The notes under the pieces are model-generated. The model searched no databases. It saw nothing but the letters and a program-made list of their open reading frames with translations, and was not told the origin of the DNA. Positions 40,923 through 51,801 of a stretch of DNA of 64,000 nt are shown here, piece after piece (within the stretch, counting starts at the first letter, position 1; each line of letters begins with the position of its first letter). Source of the DNA: Diprion similis (lineage: Eukaryota; Arthropoda; Insecta; Hymenoptera; Diprionidae); NCBI RefSeq assembly GCF_021155765.1, contig NC_060108.1, forward strand, positions 17,819,025-17,883,024, written 5' to 3'. A program made the translations under genes and the position numbers.

Positions 40923-41989
40923 AACGATGACGATAAGTATACGCGGGCATCGGTATATACTGCGCACCGGTGAAAGTTTGCGAAGAAAGCAGCTTTTATA
41001 ATAGTATTCGCCAGGATATTATATCTACAGCGTGATTCATTTTTCGCTGTTTTTCATACTTGTCCACGTATTTCGACACAGGTATAACGTATTTATACAA
41101 TGTAAGTAACTCGAAATAACGATTCGTTATACGCGTATTGCTAATTCATTCTTTATGACAATTCTAATCTTTTGTCGAAAACAATACGCCCAAACTCTTG
41201 ACATTTTTTTTCTTTCAAATTCTTCAAATTTCCCTATCGAAAAAATCCCAGGTAAGCGTAAGAAATTAGAATTGATTTATTATCAAAAAATTATGAAACT
41301 AAATTGTGTCGATCGTTTTATAATTTCCACTGTATAACGTTGTTATGTTCTCTTTATTCGTTATTTCGAAATTTACGACTATTATGGGATTTGATCGACG
41401 AACATTTTTCGTCTGTCTTACAATAATGTCAGTCGTGACAAGTGTGCAATAATCGATTGTCATGAATCATCCCGGATGGTTAAACCAAAATCACCGCGTT
41501 GTCAAGCTTCCTATCGGTTCTTTAATTTTATTATTATCATTTTTGTTTTCATTCTTTCTTCAAACATTATCTCGCGATTGCTATGCGAATGCAATAATTG
41601 TTTGACGTAAGAAATTTTCTTTAAAGAAGAGGAATTCGAATTCATAAATATCTAGATTTCTCTGGGATCGTTGTTCCGTCTTGTACGTATATATATTTAC
41701 AAACCGAGAACTCCCGGTTACCCGACGAGATGAATACCGAATATGAATATCGTTAACGATACAAGCCTGCGTTATACCTGCCTGTGTGTAGGTACTTTAT
41801 AAACCGGGTGATGAAACATTGACGATCTTACTGCAGAGGGCATTGACTTACTGACTGACTGACTAACTAACTAACTACCTGACTGATTCGACTGATGAAC
41901 CGACGACCCTGTCGTACTTTCTATAGCTTTCTCGGAATTTTTTCGATTTTTTTCCCCAAGTCCGTTATTAGTATACATATATATATACA

Positions 41990-42030
<41 letters not shown>

Positions 42031-44511
42031 CTATGTATTACGTACGCACACTTGCATATGCGGAAATGACTAAAAAGTCGAGATTATGCATCTTTACTTA
42101 CGCGCGGTGAAAGATAACCATGTGAAACGAAAAAGTATCGCAACGGAAAACATTTCGATTCATATACCTACATGTAAATATGTAAAGCCGGCTATAGCGA
42201 TATTCTTACGACAACAAAATACGTAACCTACATATGTGTTATATATATTCTGTATGAAATCCTCTGTTAACAAGTCTAGTTTTAGATACGTATATGCTAC
42301 TGTTGGTCAATAAGTCACGGATAGAATCAATCAAACAGTTTTTTCACAACCAGATCGTCGCATAATTAATGTATAAACTTGAGTTCAAATTACGGCTGAA
42401 TTAACACCATCCGTAATGTTACGGATTGGTGATTTTTTAACTTTATCAAAATCCGTCCTCCCCGGTCAAGTGTGTTTGCTTATTAATACTACCTACCTAT
42501 AGACATATTATTATACATCCGCATTTTTTGTGATACGCGCGTTATATCGAACTTCCGCGTTGTGTGCCGTTGATCGACGCTTCTGCGATCTCTTTCTCCT
42601 CTTTCTCCTCTTTCTCTCTGTCACTCTTCATCTCTTTCTCTCTTTCGTTCGATCTGTTACACCCCGCAAGTTGCTTCATTCATATACTATACATATACTG
42701 TACTCAACCGCGGCAGCGATTTACCAACAGAATGTTATGCCGATGTCCCAATTGATGCTCTTGCTAAATAATCATGTATCTCACACACAAGTTGGTAACG
42801 GGTTTCTTAAACCAACGTTGGTGAAATACGCCAGTGAAGGTGTAGTACAACATACATACATTTATGTATATGTGGATGATTTATAAAGCTAACAGCTGTT
42901 TTTTTCAACACTGTTTTCCGTTCGAGGATTTATAGAACGAAAAATTAATTTTATACTAATTCGACGTCAGGTAACGAACAAAAAAGTTTTGAGATCCGAG
43001 GAAATTTTTTTTTTCATATCCCAATACGTCGTACAGAAAATAACGTTTCAATTACAATTCCATACTTTATCACTCAGAGACGATGACTGGTAGAGAATTT
43101 CATTTTTTATATTCAATTCTCAAATTGTATCTATTTTAAACTATTTCGTACCATGTCAAGCTTGTTTGAAACTCGAGCAGCGGCAGTCGTAACACCAACG
43201 GCAACACTTGAAGTGAAACGACCGCTACGAATACCGTTTGTGCCACTTCGAAAACAAAATTGTATATCGTAACATAGGTACATAGATATTATATATGTAC
43301 GGGATATTATTTTTCATTCTTTCACACAGAATAAAATTCTTACTGCTTTAAGCATGCAGCAACTTGAATACTGAGTTATTCGATTACTTTATAATTTGCG
43401 ATCGATACCTTGCGGATGAAAAAGATTTTGAATATCTAAATGAAATTTCATCATTCTTTTGTCCTTTCACGTGTAATAAATTTATGGAATAAAAATCAAA
43501 ACAACAGAATATACAGTGAAATACATAAGGAAGTTAATTATTAGTTGTAAAATGATTGATACTCTGAATTTATGAAGGAAGTATATTACGGTGTTTCTGT
43601 TAGAAGATGATTCAAGACAATTATTGTAACGAAATTTCATAGAATTTTAGGAAATGTACTATGAAACTGTTCAAATTAGTTGAATTACTAACATAATCTT
43701 GAACTGAAAAATTACTTCAGCATCTTTTATTAATGTAAGTTGTGGTTAACTCGTTAGTGGTGTCAGAATTATCTTGCAGCCATACGAAACCCTGTTACAC
43801 ATTACATCGTTGACGAAATATTTTCTAAAATTGGGAAAGATAATTTTTTTCCTCGTGTCAACTTCCTCATATCGTAATCTGTAATTTCGTTCACTGGAGC
43901 GACGATTACTTGCGATGATAACTATAAAACCTAAAAGGACGTACGCAATATTGACGAAGTATTTTTCATGCCGTATTTTCGATGCTTCAAAGTTGCATAA
44001 GAAATATCAGAAACCAAATTATGAACAAGTTACTCAAAATCGTTTTATTTTTATTTGCAGGACGAAATTACGTTTGGAAAGTTTGGAGGATGCTGTGATC
44101 GTCGAAGACGACAATGATAAACTTGCTGACCGGAGAGGATGTCCGGCGTACGTTGCACCGGAAGTTTTACGCTCGGGACGTGCGTACTCCGGAAAAGCAG
44201 CTGACATTTGGTCGCTTGGGGTTCTTCTCTACACAATGCTCGTCGGTCGGTATCCGTTTAACGACGCTGAGCATGCTTCTTTGTTCGCTAAAATATCACG
44301 AGGACAATTCGCCGTTCCTGAAGGGCTCAGTCCGAGGGCTCGGTGTCTGGTCAAGGCTCTGCTGAGGAAGGAACCTTCAGAACGTCCGCATGGGGAAGAT
44401 GTTGTCCGACACCCATGGCTATCAAGACCTTTGAATTATCCTCAACCGGCAGCACGATCACCCCACGATCAGCTCGTACCGCAATCGGCAACGAATTACT
44501 CTCAAGACTGA
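31805..44511 (+). CDS. trbl: Tribbles pseudokinase
   Basis: Three exons, 31805-32278, 37187-37488 and 44061-44511, give 1227 nt (408 aa plus TGA) with in-phase GT/AG junctions. The ATG at 31805 is the first in frame after a TAG at 31775. The N-terminus is a glutamine/histidine-rich region (about residues 34-96). The kinase-like fold begins near residue 130; the VAK lysine is K158, the catalytic-loop equivalent is LRDLKLRKFVF (D246), and the metal-binding DFG is replaced by SLE (266-268) inside RTKLRLESLEDA. Then come GCPAYVAPEVL (285-295) and YSGKAADIWSLGVLLYTMLVGRYPF. These are diagnostic of Tribbles. The tail carries DQLVP (395-399), matching the COP1 E3-ligase docking motif. Tribbles proteins act as adaptors that promote degradation of targets such as String/Cdc25 and C/EBP (Slbo) in flies and dampen Akt signalling. 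The ILLHPWF-type MEK site is only partly kept (VVRHPWL). Drosophila Trbl is 484 aa and human TRIB2 343 aa. Confidence 0.96.
31904..32092 (+). repeat. CAG/CAA polyglutamine tract in tribbles exon 1
   Basis: Mixed CAG and CAA codons encode a Gln-rich segment broken by His, Leu and Arg. The same DNA is open in several frames on both strands (Ser/Asn-rich, Ala/Val-rich and Leu-rich readings). These are shadows of the trinucleotide repeat, not genes. The tract is likely length-polymorphic. Confidence 0.9.
32279..37186 (+). other. tribbles intron 1 (4.9 kb)
   Basis: Begins GTCAGT and ends with the acceptor TTCTTCCAG. AT-rich, with microsatellites: alternating ACGTATAT sequence at about 34376-34432, (TC)n at 34593-34614, and TG/TA tracts at about 35252-35278 and 35365-35390. 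A run of ATC repeats at about 37115-37143 lies just upstream of the acceptor. No exon or gene was recognised inside. Confidence 0.85.
34593..34614. repeat. (TC)n microsatellite
   Basis: Eleven TC units in tribbles intron 1. Confidence 0.9.
37831..37860. repeat. (TGC)10 trinucleotide repeat
   Basis: Ten perfect TGC units followed by CGTCGCCGCC, in tribbles intron 2. On the minus strand this is a CAG repeat. Confidence 0.95.
40892..40922. repeat. (ACG)10 trinucleotide repeat
   Basis: About ten perfect ACG units in tribbles intron 2. This is unusually CpG-rich for a microsatellite in AT-rich DNA. Confidence 0.95.
41995..42028. repeat. (TG)17 microsatellite
   Basis: About 34 bp of uninterrupted TG/GT in tribbles intron 2, potentially Z-forming. 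Confidence 0.95.
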
Positions 44512-47055
44512 TTATACTGCAAGAATATTCCACTGTGTGATCTTTCGGACGAACGTATTTTTCTTTAAATTTGTGTGTAAACTTGAAACAAAACAAATGC
44601 ACATATATACATGTATTCCTACGTGTATATATATATATTAGCACTTTTCGATTTCGGTTTGTTTGTTTCGTTTCGATTTGATTTGTTTACTAAGATCTGG
44701 GTTTTTTCTGAGAAATTGTGATCTTCGAAGAAAGCAGGCCTTCCATTGAACTCAATGAAATGATTTCGATTACAAGTTGAAAAATTGTTGCAGTTTGACC
44801 CCTTTTTTACAAACTATTCATTATTAAAAATCATTGCGCTAACGTTCTCTCATTGACAACGTTTCAAAGGTAACCATATTTTTTGACACGGTATGGCGAA
44901 AAGAATATAATCATTTAAGATCCCCTAAGACCTCCTAGGACTTATTAGCGCTGAATTCTTTACTAATCACGATGTTTAGATAACTAGAAAATGCTCTGAT
45001 AATCGATGAAACGAATAGATTCGAATTCTCATTTATTTAGCAACCATGTCAACGTTCGTATGTAAAATTTTTTGTGTGATTATGCTCCTCCGTCTTCAAT
45101 TATTACTAACTAATTCGGCCATTGAGTAGCAATTTTTTTCATTTGACTGGGTTATGTGAGCACTGTTCTTATATTGGAAGTACGTGGGAGGTCTTAAGAA
45201 CGTTGTCAGACTATGAAAATAATGGAGAGTGGATTTTATAAAGTGCGCTAGGAATATTGAATTCTTATTTATTTTATTAGTTTGTATACAAGTATGTTAC
45301 GTTGCGTTTACGAATGAAAAAATCTGATAAGGGATTCATTCGCCGTCATAAATGATGCTTGTTTTCCATAAGAGTAATTTGTGACAATTTTCAGCTCTGT
45401 TCAACTCAGCAACGTTAAATCGTTTACAGACGTTTATTAAAGCACGTAGAACATGTGTTAAATCTCATAGTTTTTGATTTCTTTTGGTCAATAAGATTCA
45501 TAAATGAACATCGTGAGTATTGTTTTGATACACTTATGGCACTTTGTGCTAGTTTCCTTTGAATATTGCATTTTTTGTTCATCATCTCATATGCGCAGAA
45601 GTTCGTTGCACGTTAAAAATGAAACAATGAAGTTATTTTTTAGTAAATTCCACGCTCATAACTCATAAATATTACTGCGGACTTTACATGCTGTCCGAAA
45701 GATAACAGAGTTAAGAAATTTATATTATAAAAGATCGCACACATATACAGGGTGTCGCAATGTCTATTGTCTACAGAATTTACATATTGTTTTTCTTAAC
45801 TGAACTATCCGAAAACCAAATTGATAGGTTACAGAAATTAAAGAAATTGCCGACAGCCTATAGTATATGTATGCTACATACTAATAAATATATCACTCAT
45901 TATAAAAGCATAGGTGGGGAATTGTAATTGTGATTGTTAATTTTAATATTACATCATGAGTAAATGCAGTTAAATAATTCTGTAGCAGGGTGAATTTTAC
46001 GAAGCGAAAATCGCAGTCTTTCTTACGCTTCCGAGAGATGTTTTCTAAAATTCATGTCGAGCTATTCAAAAGTCGCAATTTTGCTTCTCGTCGTCAGTTT
46101 TTGTGCCTGCGACATTTTGCTGATATCATTTAGTCTCCGACGTAAATTCTAATGGCGCGATGAATAGAAACCTGCATATTCACCTATGCGTTTATAATTT
46201 GGTATTGAAGTTCCGAATATTACACATTGTTTTTCCCTATCTCTTAAGTAACTGCTTTTTTCGCCAGGTAGTTGCACCAAGCGTGTTCCTAAACATATAA
46301 ATGTAGATTATAAATATATACACGCGAATATATACTAACGCGATCATGTAAATAATACGTCAATCGAATAAATTCTACGTATAATTAGGTAGGCTAATTA
46401 TCAAATCCTGTACATACAAGCAAATACAAAGTCTTTTGAATGTAAACTGGCAGCAGAGAATTTTTAATATTTCAATTCGCATCTCCAATTTCCGCCATGA
46501 TTCCTACTGGAAGGGGGGGTTACGCACTTCCATGAATAATGATCACGGAGGGAAATTAAAATACTAGACTTTAATGTTGGAAACCAGGTACATGTACTTG
46601 GTTCAACCGTATGGTGAAATTTGTCCATCCTCATCTGATCAAACCTCACCGGGATTGCGTCGTGAGAGAAGTAGGTCGGTAATAAATAATAGTGCAGCTC
46701 ATGTATAAGAAATATAAGCCAACTTTTAATTACATTCTGTTAAATTAATACATTATCCTAATACTTTAGGAACGATACATAATAAACAAAGGAAGGAAGC
46801 AGTATGCCAAACGGAGCTGTCATATTCGCCACAATAAACTCAAATGAACACAGTCTTTAATAATATTTTTGACTTCAAAGTACTTGAAGGTGTCTTGAGA
46901 TTTGAAAAAATATGTTACATCACCAATGAACTATGGAGGGCAATGATGTTATATTGTTGTAATATAGTATATTATAACATATATATATAGGTATTTATAT
47001 GATTTACGACTCCTCTCGAACCAGGTTGTTAACTTGCCTGTTGTATAAGAGTCGG
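44512..47055. other. Convergent intergenic region between tribbles and La
   Basis: Contains the 3' UTRs of both genes. The first plus-strand AATAAA I can find after the tribbles stop is at 45883-45888, with another at 46367-46372. If the first is used, the tribbles 3' UTR would be about 1.4 kb. For La no canonical minus-strand AATAAA was seen; ATTAAA variants occur near 46725-46730 and 46860. At about 45748 is acagggtgtc, a phrase often found at insect transposon ends, without further support. No coding exon was recognised. Confidence 0.55.
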
Positions 47056-50000
47056 TTACTCGGCCGCTGCGATTTTCTTTGTTGGAGGCTGATGCTTATC
47101 TCTATTTGGGCTGTTTCTCCTTTTGCGTCCACCTCTGTATCCACCTCGTCCTGAGAATGAAAAATACCAATCGAATTATTGAGTCGTGTCCCCGTAATCG
47201 AGTAAGGTAAAAATCTTCACTTCAAATAGTAGTTTTCATCAGTGCATTTAGAAAATTTCAACTCAGCGAGATCCTGAAGATCCCTCAGTATTAGCATGGC
47301 TAGTCATCATTTAAACTACTCGAATTTCAATTAGTAAGTAATGAATTATAATGCCTGAAGGGTGACTTGCTTTTTCTTAATTGAAATATGTTATCAACTG
47401 AAATTTATTGGCGAAATACACGAATGATTGGCGGTGAGTGTAAACATCTAAGGCCCTACTTTTTCTAGGAAAAAAAGAATAATAAATATGCTCACCGCCT
47501 CTTCTGCCGCCACGTTTTCCTTTCTGGTCATATTTCTGTCGGAGATTTGCCATCTCTTCTTTAGCTTTTGCCAAGTATTTATCCTCTTCTTCACCTTCCA
47601 AAATCCTGCAAGTTACTTCTTTGCCGCAAATTAGTAGCTAAAACATACAGAGCAATGTTCAGCAGTTAATATATTTCGAATTATAAACTTTGGATAAGTC
47701 AGAAAAACTTCTAAACATTACTCGTGTGACATGAATACTTCGTATAGTTGCGGTATCTGCCGTGCTAAAAGTAGTGCAGCGCATACCACGGATTGTCGCG
47801 CTGCAACTCATGTGCATTTGAACGTTCAGAAAGGATATACCACTGACCTTCCCATTCTCCATCTTTTCGAAAACTGGGATCGCTGCTTCATCACCCTGCA
47901 GTCGAGCCCAGCCCTCCACATCACCTTTCTTGAAGTCGATAAAGGCAACTTTCCCCTCTAGGGCTCCTAGACGTTCCTTGATATCTTCTCGAGTCGTTTC
48001 TTCGGAAAGACCAGACAAATGTATCACAGATCCCTTGGGCAATCCCTTTTCAACTTTTTCTTTTTCTCCATCCTCTGTGTCTTCTTCTCCTTCGGCCTCA
48101 TCAACTTCCTAAGACATAATTACAATGTGAAATGTAGAATATCATTTACGGAATCATGATAAATTCATTTATTTACGGAGATTAGATAGATTAAATGATT
48201 AAAGAAAAATACAAACTTTGTCTCCTTTTTTACCAGTCTTCTCTGCTTTTTTCTGTCTTCTTTCTTCCTTTTCTTTAGTTTTCTCTATATAGTAGTCGGA
48301 TCTATATCAAAAGAAGAAGTAACATTATCGACAAATACTACATTCTTAAGATAAGATACATCAGGTCATTTGGCTCACAACCATAAAAAAATGATTTCCA
48401 TGCCCTTATAACTGAACACGATTGCATTTTAGGAATAGTAGTAAAACATCCCATCCTATAAAATTGAGAAAAAAGAGAAAGAAACAGCAGATACTCACGA
48501 CCATTTTCTTATCAGTTCAGTATCTTCGTATTTGACGGACTCCTTCTCCATAAAACTTTTTGCAAGTTCTAGTGTTTTGAATTGAACGAAAATAGAACCT
48601 TTGAACTGGAGTTTTTTCTCTTTGTCCTGGTACTTGCGCATCTACAATAATAATAGTACGACAAAACAGTTAGATGAAAAATCAAAGATACCAGGATACA
48701 GTAAGATTAAGAAGTTTCAGAATTGATTTGTAATCTTGCGTTTTCAGTGATTTCGGAAGTAAAAAATGTCGACTCTGAGGATTGAATCAATACACACTGA
48801 TTAAACTAATTGGATCCTAAGGAAGCCAAAGCAGATATCAAAGCATCGGAAAATCAACAAATTCAAATCAAAATTACAATCGAAATAGCGTCAGCATGAA
48901 TTGATTTTAGCGTTAAAGATTTGTCAAAATTCGGCTGAAGTAATCCATGGAGTTAACCTTCTATTCTAGTGACATTTTGAGCAAATTTTGCATGCCAGAA
49001 TCGAATTGTGGGGCCCTTCCTGCACAAGTCTTACTTAATGGCATTAGGTTTCAAGGCGTTATAACCTAGTTTGTGCAATGGATTCCTCAGGTGTTTAGAG
49101 TACATTGATTTATTGGTATTTATGAGAATTCATCCAATTTTTTTTGTGAAACATCGTTATATTCAACTTTGTAGTATTGCAAGAGACTTTATAATTGAAT
49201 AATTTGTAGATTATAACCCCAGAGCCCATGTTACAGCAAAATAAATGGATGAAAAATCTGTATAATATTTATGACTCGCAATAGAGCAGGCAACAGTATT
49301 TCGTTATTTCGTTTCTTACCACAATGTTTTCCACAGGTCCATAAGGTTGGAAAAATATTTTGAGTTTCTCAATATTTGTGTCGTTCAAAGGAAAGCCTTT
49401 GACATACGCAGTTCGCTCCTCTTGAGCTTTTCGGTAAGCTTCATCAAAAACTGGTAGAGGATGAGTAGGAGAGCGTCGTAGCTTCTTTTTGTCTTCGGAA
49501 ATTTCCATTAGTTCACTGCTAGTCAATGCCTTGATAATAGTTTCAGGATCAGTGGTCATCGACGCTAGCATTTTGAACCTTAGCAGAACTGACATTGGAA
49601 TCCAACCCTCATCTAGCTTGGACTGTTCTATCAAGAATTTGTCCCGCTGCATATTCACGTCGCCGAAGTAGAACTGAAAATTATTCGGATTCAAAAATGG
49701 TGCATTGTCCAATTACAAAAATTCCTACTCTAAGACTAACTTTAATCCATTATCAGCACTTGTAATAACATCAATTCAGATTGGATTTGGTTAGTGAAGG
49801 ATAGGTAACGGTTAGGTGAGACTGAAGCCAGCGGCAGTTGATATGGCTTCGTAAGACAAATTCGATATTTTACTGATACGAGAATGAAAGTTATGGTATC
49901 ACCTCAATCTGGTTTCGGACTTTGGTCAAAAGTTCTTGGGTTGGTTCATCGCCAGTTTCCTGCTCGCCGGTCGGAATATCCTTCGCCGGGTCATCTTTAA

Positions 50001-50061
50001 CCTCACTTACGGCAGCGTCGGTCTGCTCTTCGGCTTTTGCCGCGTCGTTACCGTTCTCCAT
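47056..50061 (-). CDS. La: La autoantigen homologue (SSB)
   Basis: Seven exons on the minus strand: 49903-50061, 49320-49673, 48499-48641, 48217-48301, 47848-48108, 47496-47637 and 47056-47150. They total 1239 nt (412 aa plus TAA), close to human La (408 aa), with all splice phases consistent. Order of domains: acidic N-terminus; La motif (about 43-130) with QIEFYFGDVNMQRDKFL and LDEGWIPMSVLLRFKMLASM; RRM1 (about 140-215) with TAYVKGFPL and FKGSIFVQF; a charged Lys/Glu linker; a second RRM (about 270-360) with GSVIHLSGL; and a basic Arg/Gly-rich tail likely containing the nuclear localisation signal. La binds the UUU-OH 3' ends of RNA polymerase III transcripts such as pre-tRNAs and shields them during maturation, mainly in the nucleus. 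An uncommon Phe (F54) stands where human La has Tyr23. The start ATG at 50061 begins MENGND and leads in frame to the La motif. Confidence 0.97.
48642..49319 (-). other. La intron 2
   Basis: Intron of 678 bp inside the RRM1 coding region, with donor GTAAGA and acceptor TTGTAG. No other feature was recognised. Confidence 0.85.
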
Positions 50062-50517
50062 TTTATGCGTGATTTAATAATGTGTATTTCTCTGTATTGA
50101 TTTACTTTTCAAATTGGCTCATACGAAAAGACGCGAGTTTCAGTAAAATATCGCTCCACTTATTTTCAATGACCAGTAACAAACACGTGCACTGAGCACG
50201 TAGTAAATGCTTCGAAAGAGAAAACGGAAATGAGATTCAGCGGTGTGCTTGGGTATGCTAACGCCCGAAACGACCGTTGGTAAGCGTCGGCTGAACCACG
50301 GCTGAACATGGGAACAAACAAAATCATTACAAAAACGTGGCGCCCAGGCAGCCTGAGAAAGTCGACATAAAAGAGCGTGCCCCGTACCGCATTTTTCTTA
50401 TCCCCCGAGTAGTAGCGCCGCTCGACACGGAAATCAGACGAATCAGATGAAACTTCATTATCAAAATAACGGCTTATTAGCTATCATGCAGCGTTAACTG
50501 GAGATGTATTTATTGTA

Positions 50518-50811
50518 TCAGTCAATGCTGTAGAAATAAACTTTTATCGTTAACTGAAGATATTTTAGCCAACGGTATCGACGTTTACTGAAGATATAAG
50601 TATAAAGGTTCACAGCCATCGTTTGTTTTTCGCAGGTTCGGCGCCTATAAATGAATTGTTGATGGTTCAGCACGTCTGGGCCGGTTGGGACACTGATCTT
50701 TGTTATACCACGGACTTGTATTACCTTCCTGAATGATCGGCAAATGACGGAAAGGAAATTAACGGAATCAACCCTTGGCAGCCATCTTGGTAGAAAGTGT
50801 TTGTACACCAC
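50518..50811 (-). other. Unassigned open frame, presequence-like N-terminus
   Basis: A 97-codon frame starting ATG at 50811. Its first about 50 residues are Arg/Ser/hydrophobic with few acidic residues, like a mitochondrial targeting sequence; the C-terminal half is Tyr/Lys-rich and looks like noncoding read-through. A second ATG in another frame, in the context AAGATGGCTGCC near 50795, resembles a housekeeping start or YY1-type element, but that frame stops after five codons. A donor-like AAG|GTAATA lies near 50723. It could be the first exon of an unrecognised gene, an untranslated exon, or chance. I do not recognise the protein. Confidence 0.2.
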
Positions 50812-51002
50812 ATACGAATTTAACCGTCATGGCCCTTTATAAAAATTATCTATGAAATATTCAAACATTTGTAATTCGTAAGTCAGTCTTGATTTGAAGT
50901 ACAAGAATAAAGAGGTACTCACATCGTAGTCAGAAATGTCTAACAGAATTACATTTCGTGAGATGAATCGAGCTATGAACACTGGTATAGCATTATACTA
51001 AC

Positions 51003-51263
51003 CTATGCAATTATAACGGGCTGGACTTGCCACGCAATACTACTACCAGGCACCGATAATGATACTTTGGGCTTCGTCCATAAGTCCGTGCGTTGTACAT
51101 ACATAGGGATCGGTGGTTCGGCGGTATTGGCAGTTTCATGAATTATATTGCGGAAACAACAAGGTTCACCCAATGAACACCAGATTAAAAGTTGCGTCTG
51201 ACAATGAAATGAATGTAATTGACAACGGGTTCTGAATAAGATGGAAATAAAACTTAAATTCAT
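51003..51263 (-). other. Unassigned open frame next to the satellite border
   Basis: An 86-codon minus-strand frame that ends at TAG directly followed by GTTAGT, a donor-like sequence. An acceptor-like CATTGTCAG lies near 51201. The interval between these sites is open in this frame, so an internal exon is conceivable. The plus strand is also open here in one frame. No family resemblance was found. Confidence 0.15.
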
Positions 51264-51711
51264 AGCTCACAGCTTCAGTTTATTCAATATGCCTTAATTC
51301 TACAACAAGTGTTGGGGTGTAAGTGTGGGGTAGTTTGACAAGTGGACAAGTAGATTTGAGAGGATAAAGAGGAATACAAGGATATGATTGATATCAGAAA
51401 TAGATAGGAATCACATAAGAATAAAGTAGTGCAGTATACATTGTGTTGGGCAAAGTATGAAATATACTATATCTTACAGAGGCAACCGTAGTTACAAAAT
51501 GATGCTTAAGGATTGGGCTGCGTTTGAGTGCACCACACCGCTGCAGGATACGACACATGCTTTGTGATATTGTATTCTATGAGCTGTGGTGTAACCTACG
51601 TAATAAGAAATGAAAAATGAATATTTGCGATATTTCTTTTGTGTTTACTCAACTGTTGGTTAGTTTCCGTTGCAGAGCTCTATTTCGTAATCCTTACGGT
51701 CAAATGAGTCA

Positions 51712-51801
51712 CCATACAGTCATACGAATCAATTCTGAATTGTAGGATTTTTCAGCCAAGAAATGATGAGCTCATTTTCTCTCATTTTCCAGCTGCTGGT
51801 C
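51712..51801 (+). repeat. Decayed partial satellite monomer at the array edge
   Basis: At 51719-51760 the phrase gtcatacgaatcaattc followed by a degraded 'gattttTCaGcC' matches the interior of the 312-bp monomer with many mismatches. The sequence then jumps to the monomer end, lacking most of the intervening part. This is typical of a degenerate array boundary. Confidence 0.55.

Larger units (their letters stand above)
37489..44060 (+). other. tribbles intron 2 (6.6 kb)
   Basis: Begins GTACGG and ends TTTATTTGCAG. It separates the catalytic-loop exon from the SLE/APE exon. Contents are AT-rich DNA with several clean microsatellites listed separately and a short array of GACT/AACT units at about 41850-41885. 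No internal exon or RNA gene was recognised. Confidence 0.85.
50062..51711. other. La upstream region and unassigned sequence
   Basis: The La promoter should lie in the first few hundred bases upstream of 50061. A moderately GC-richer stretch is at 50240-50430. Two open frames on the minus strand, 50518-50811 and 51003-51263, are treated separately because they do not look entirely random but match no family I know. The rest is AT-rich and unassigned up to the satellite border. Confidence 0.5.

Noticed and set aside
45748-45765. Transposon end suggested by acagggtgtc (also a similar phrase near 9684)
   Set aside because: No matching inverted end, target duplication or coding remnant was seen nearby.
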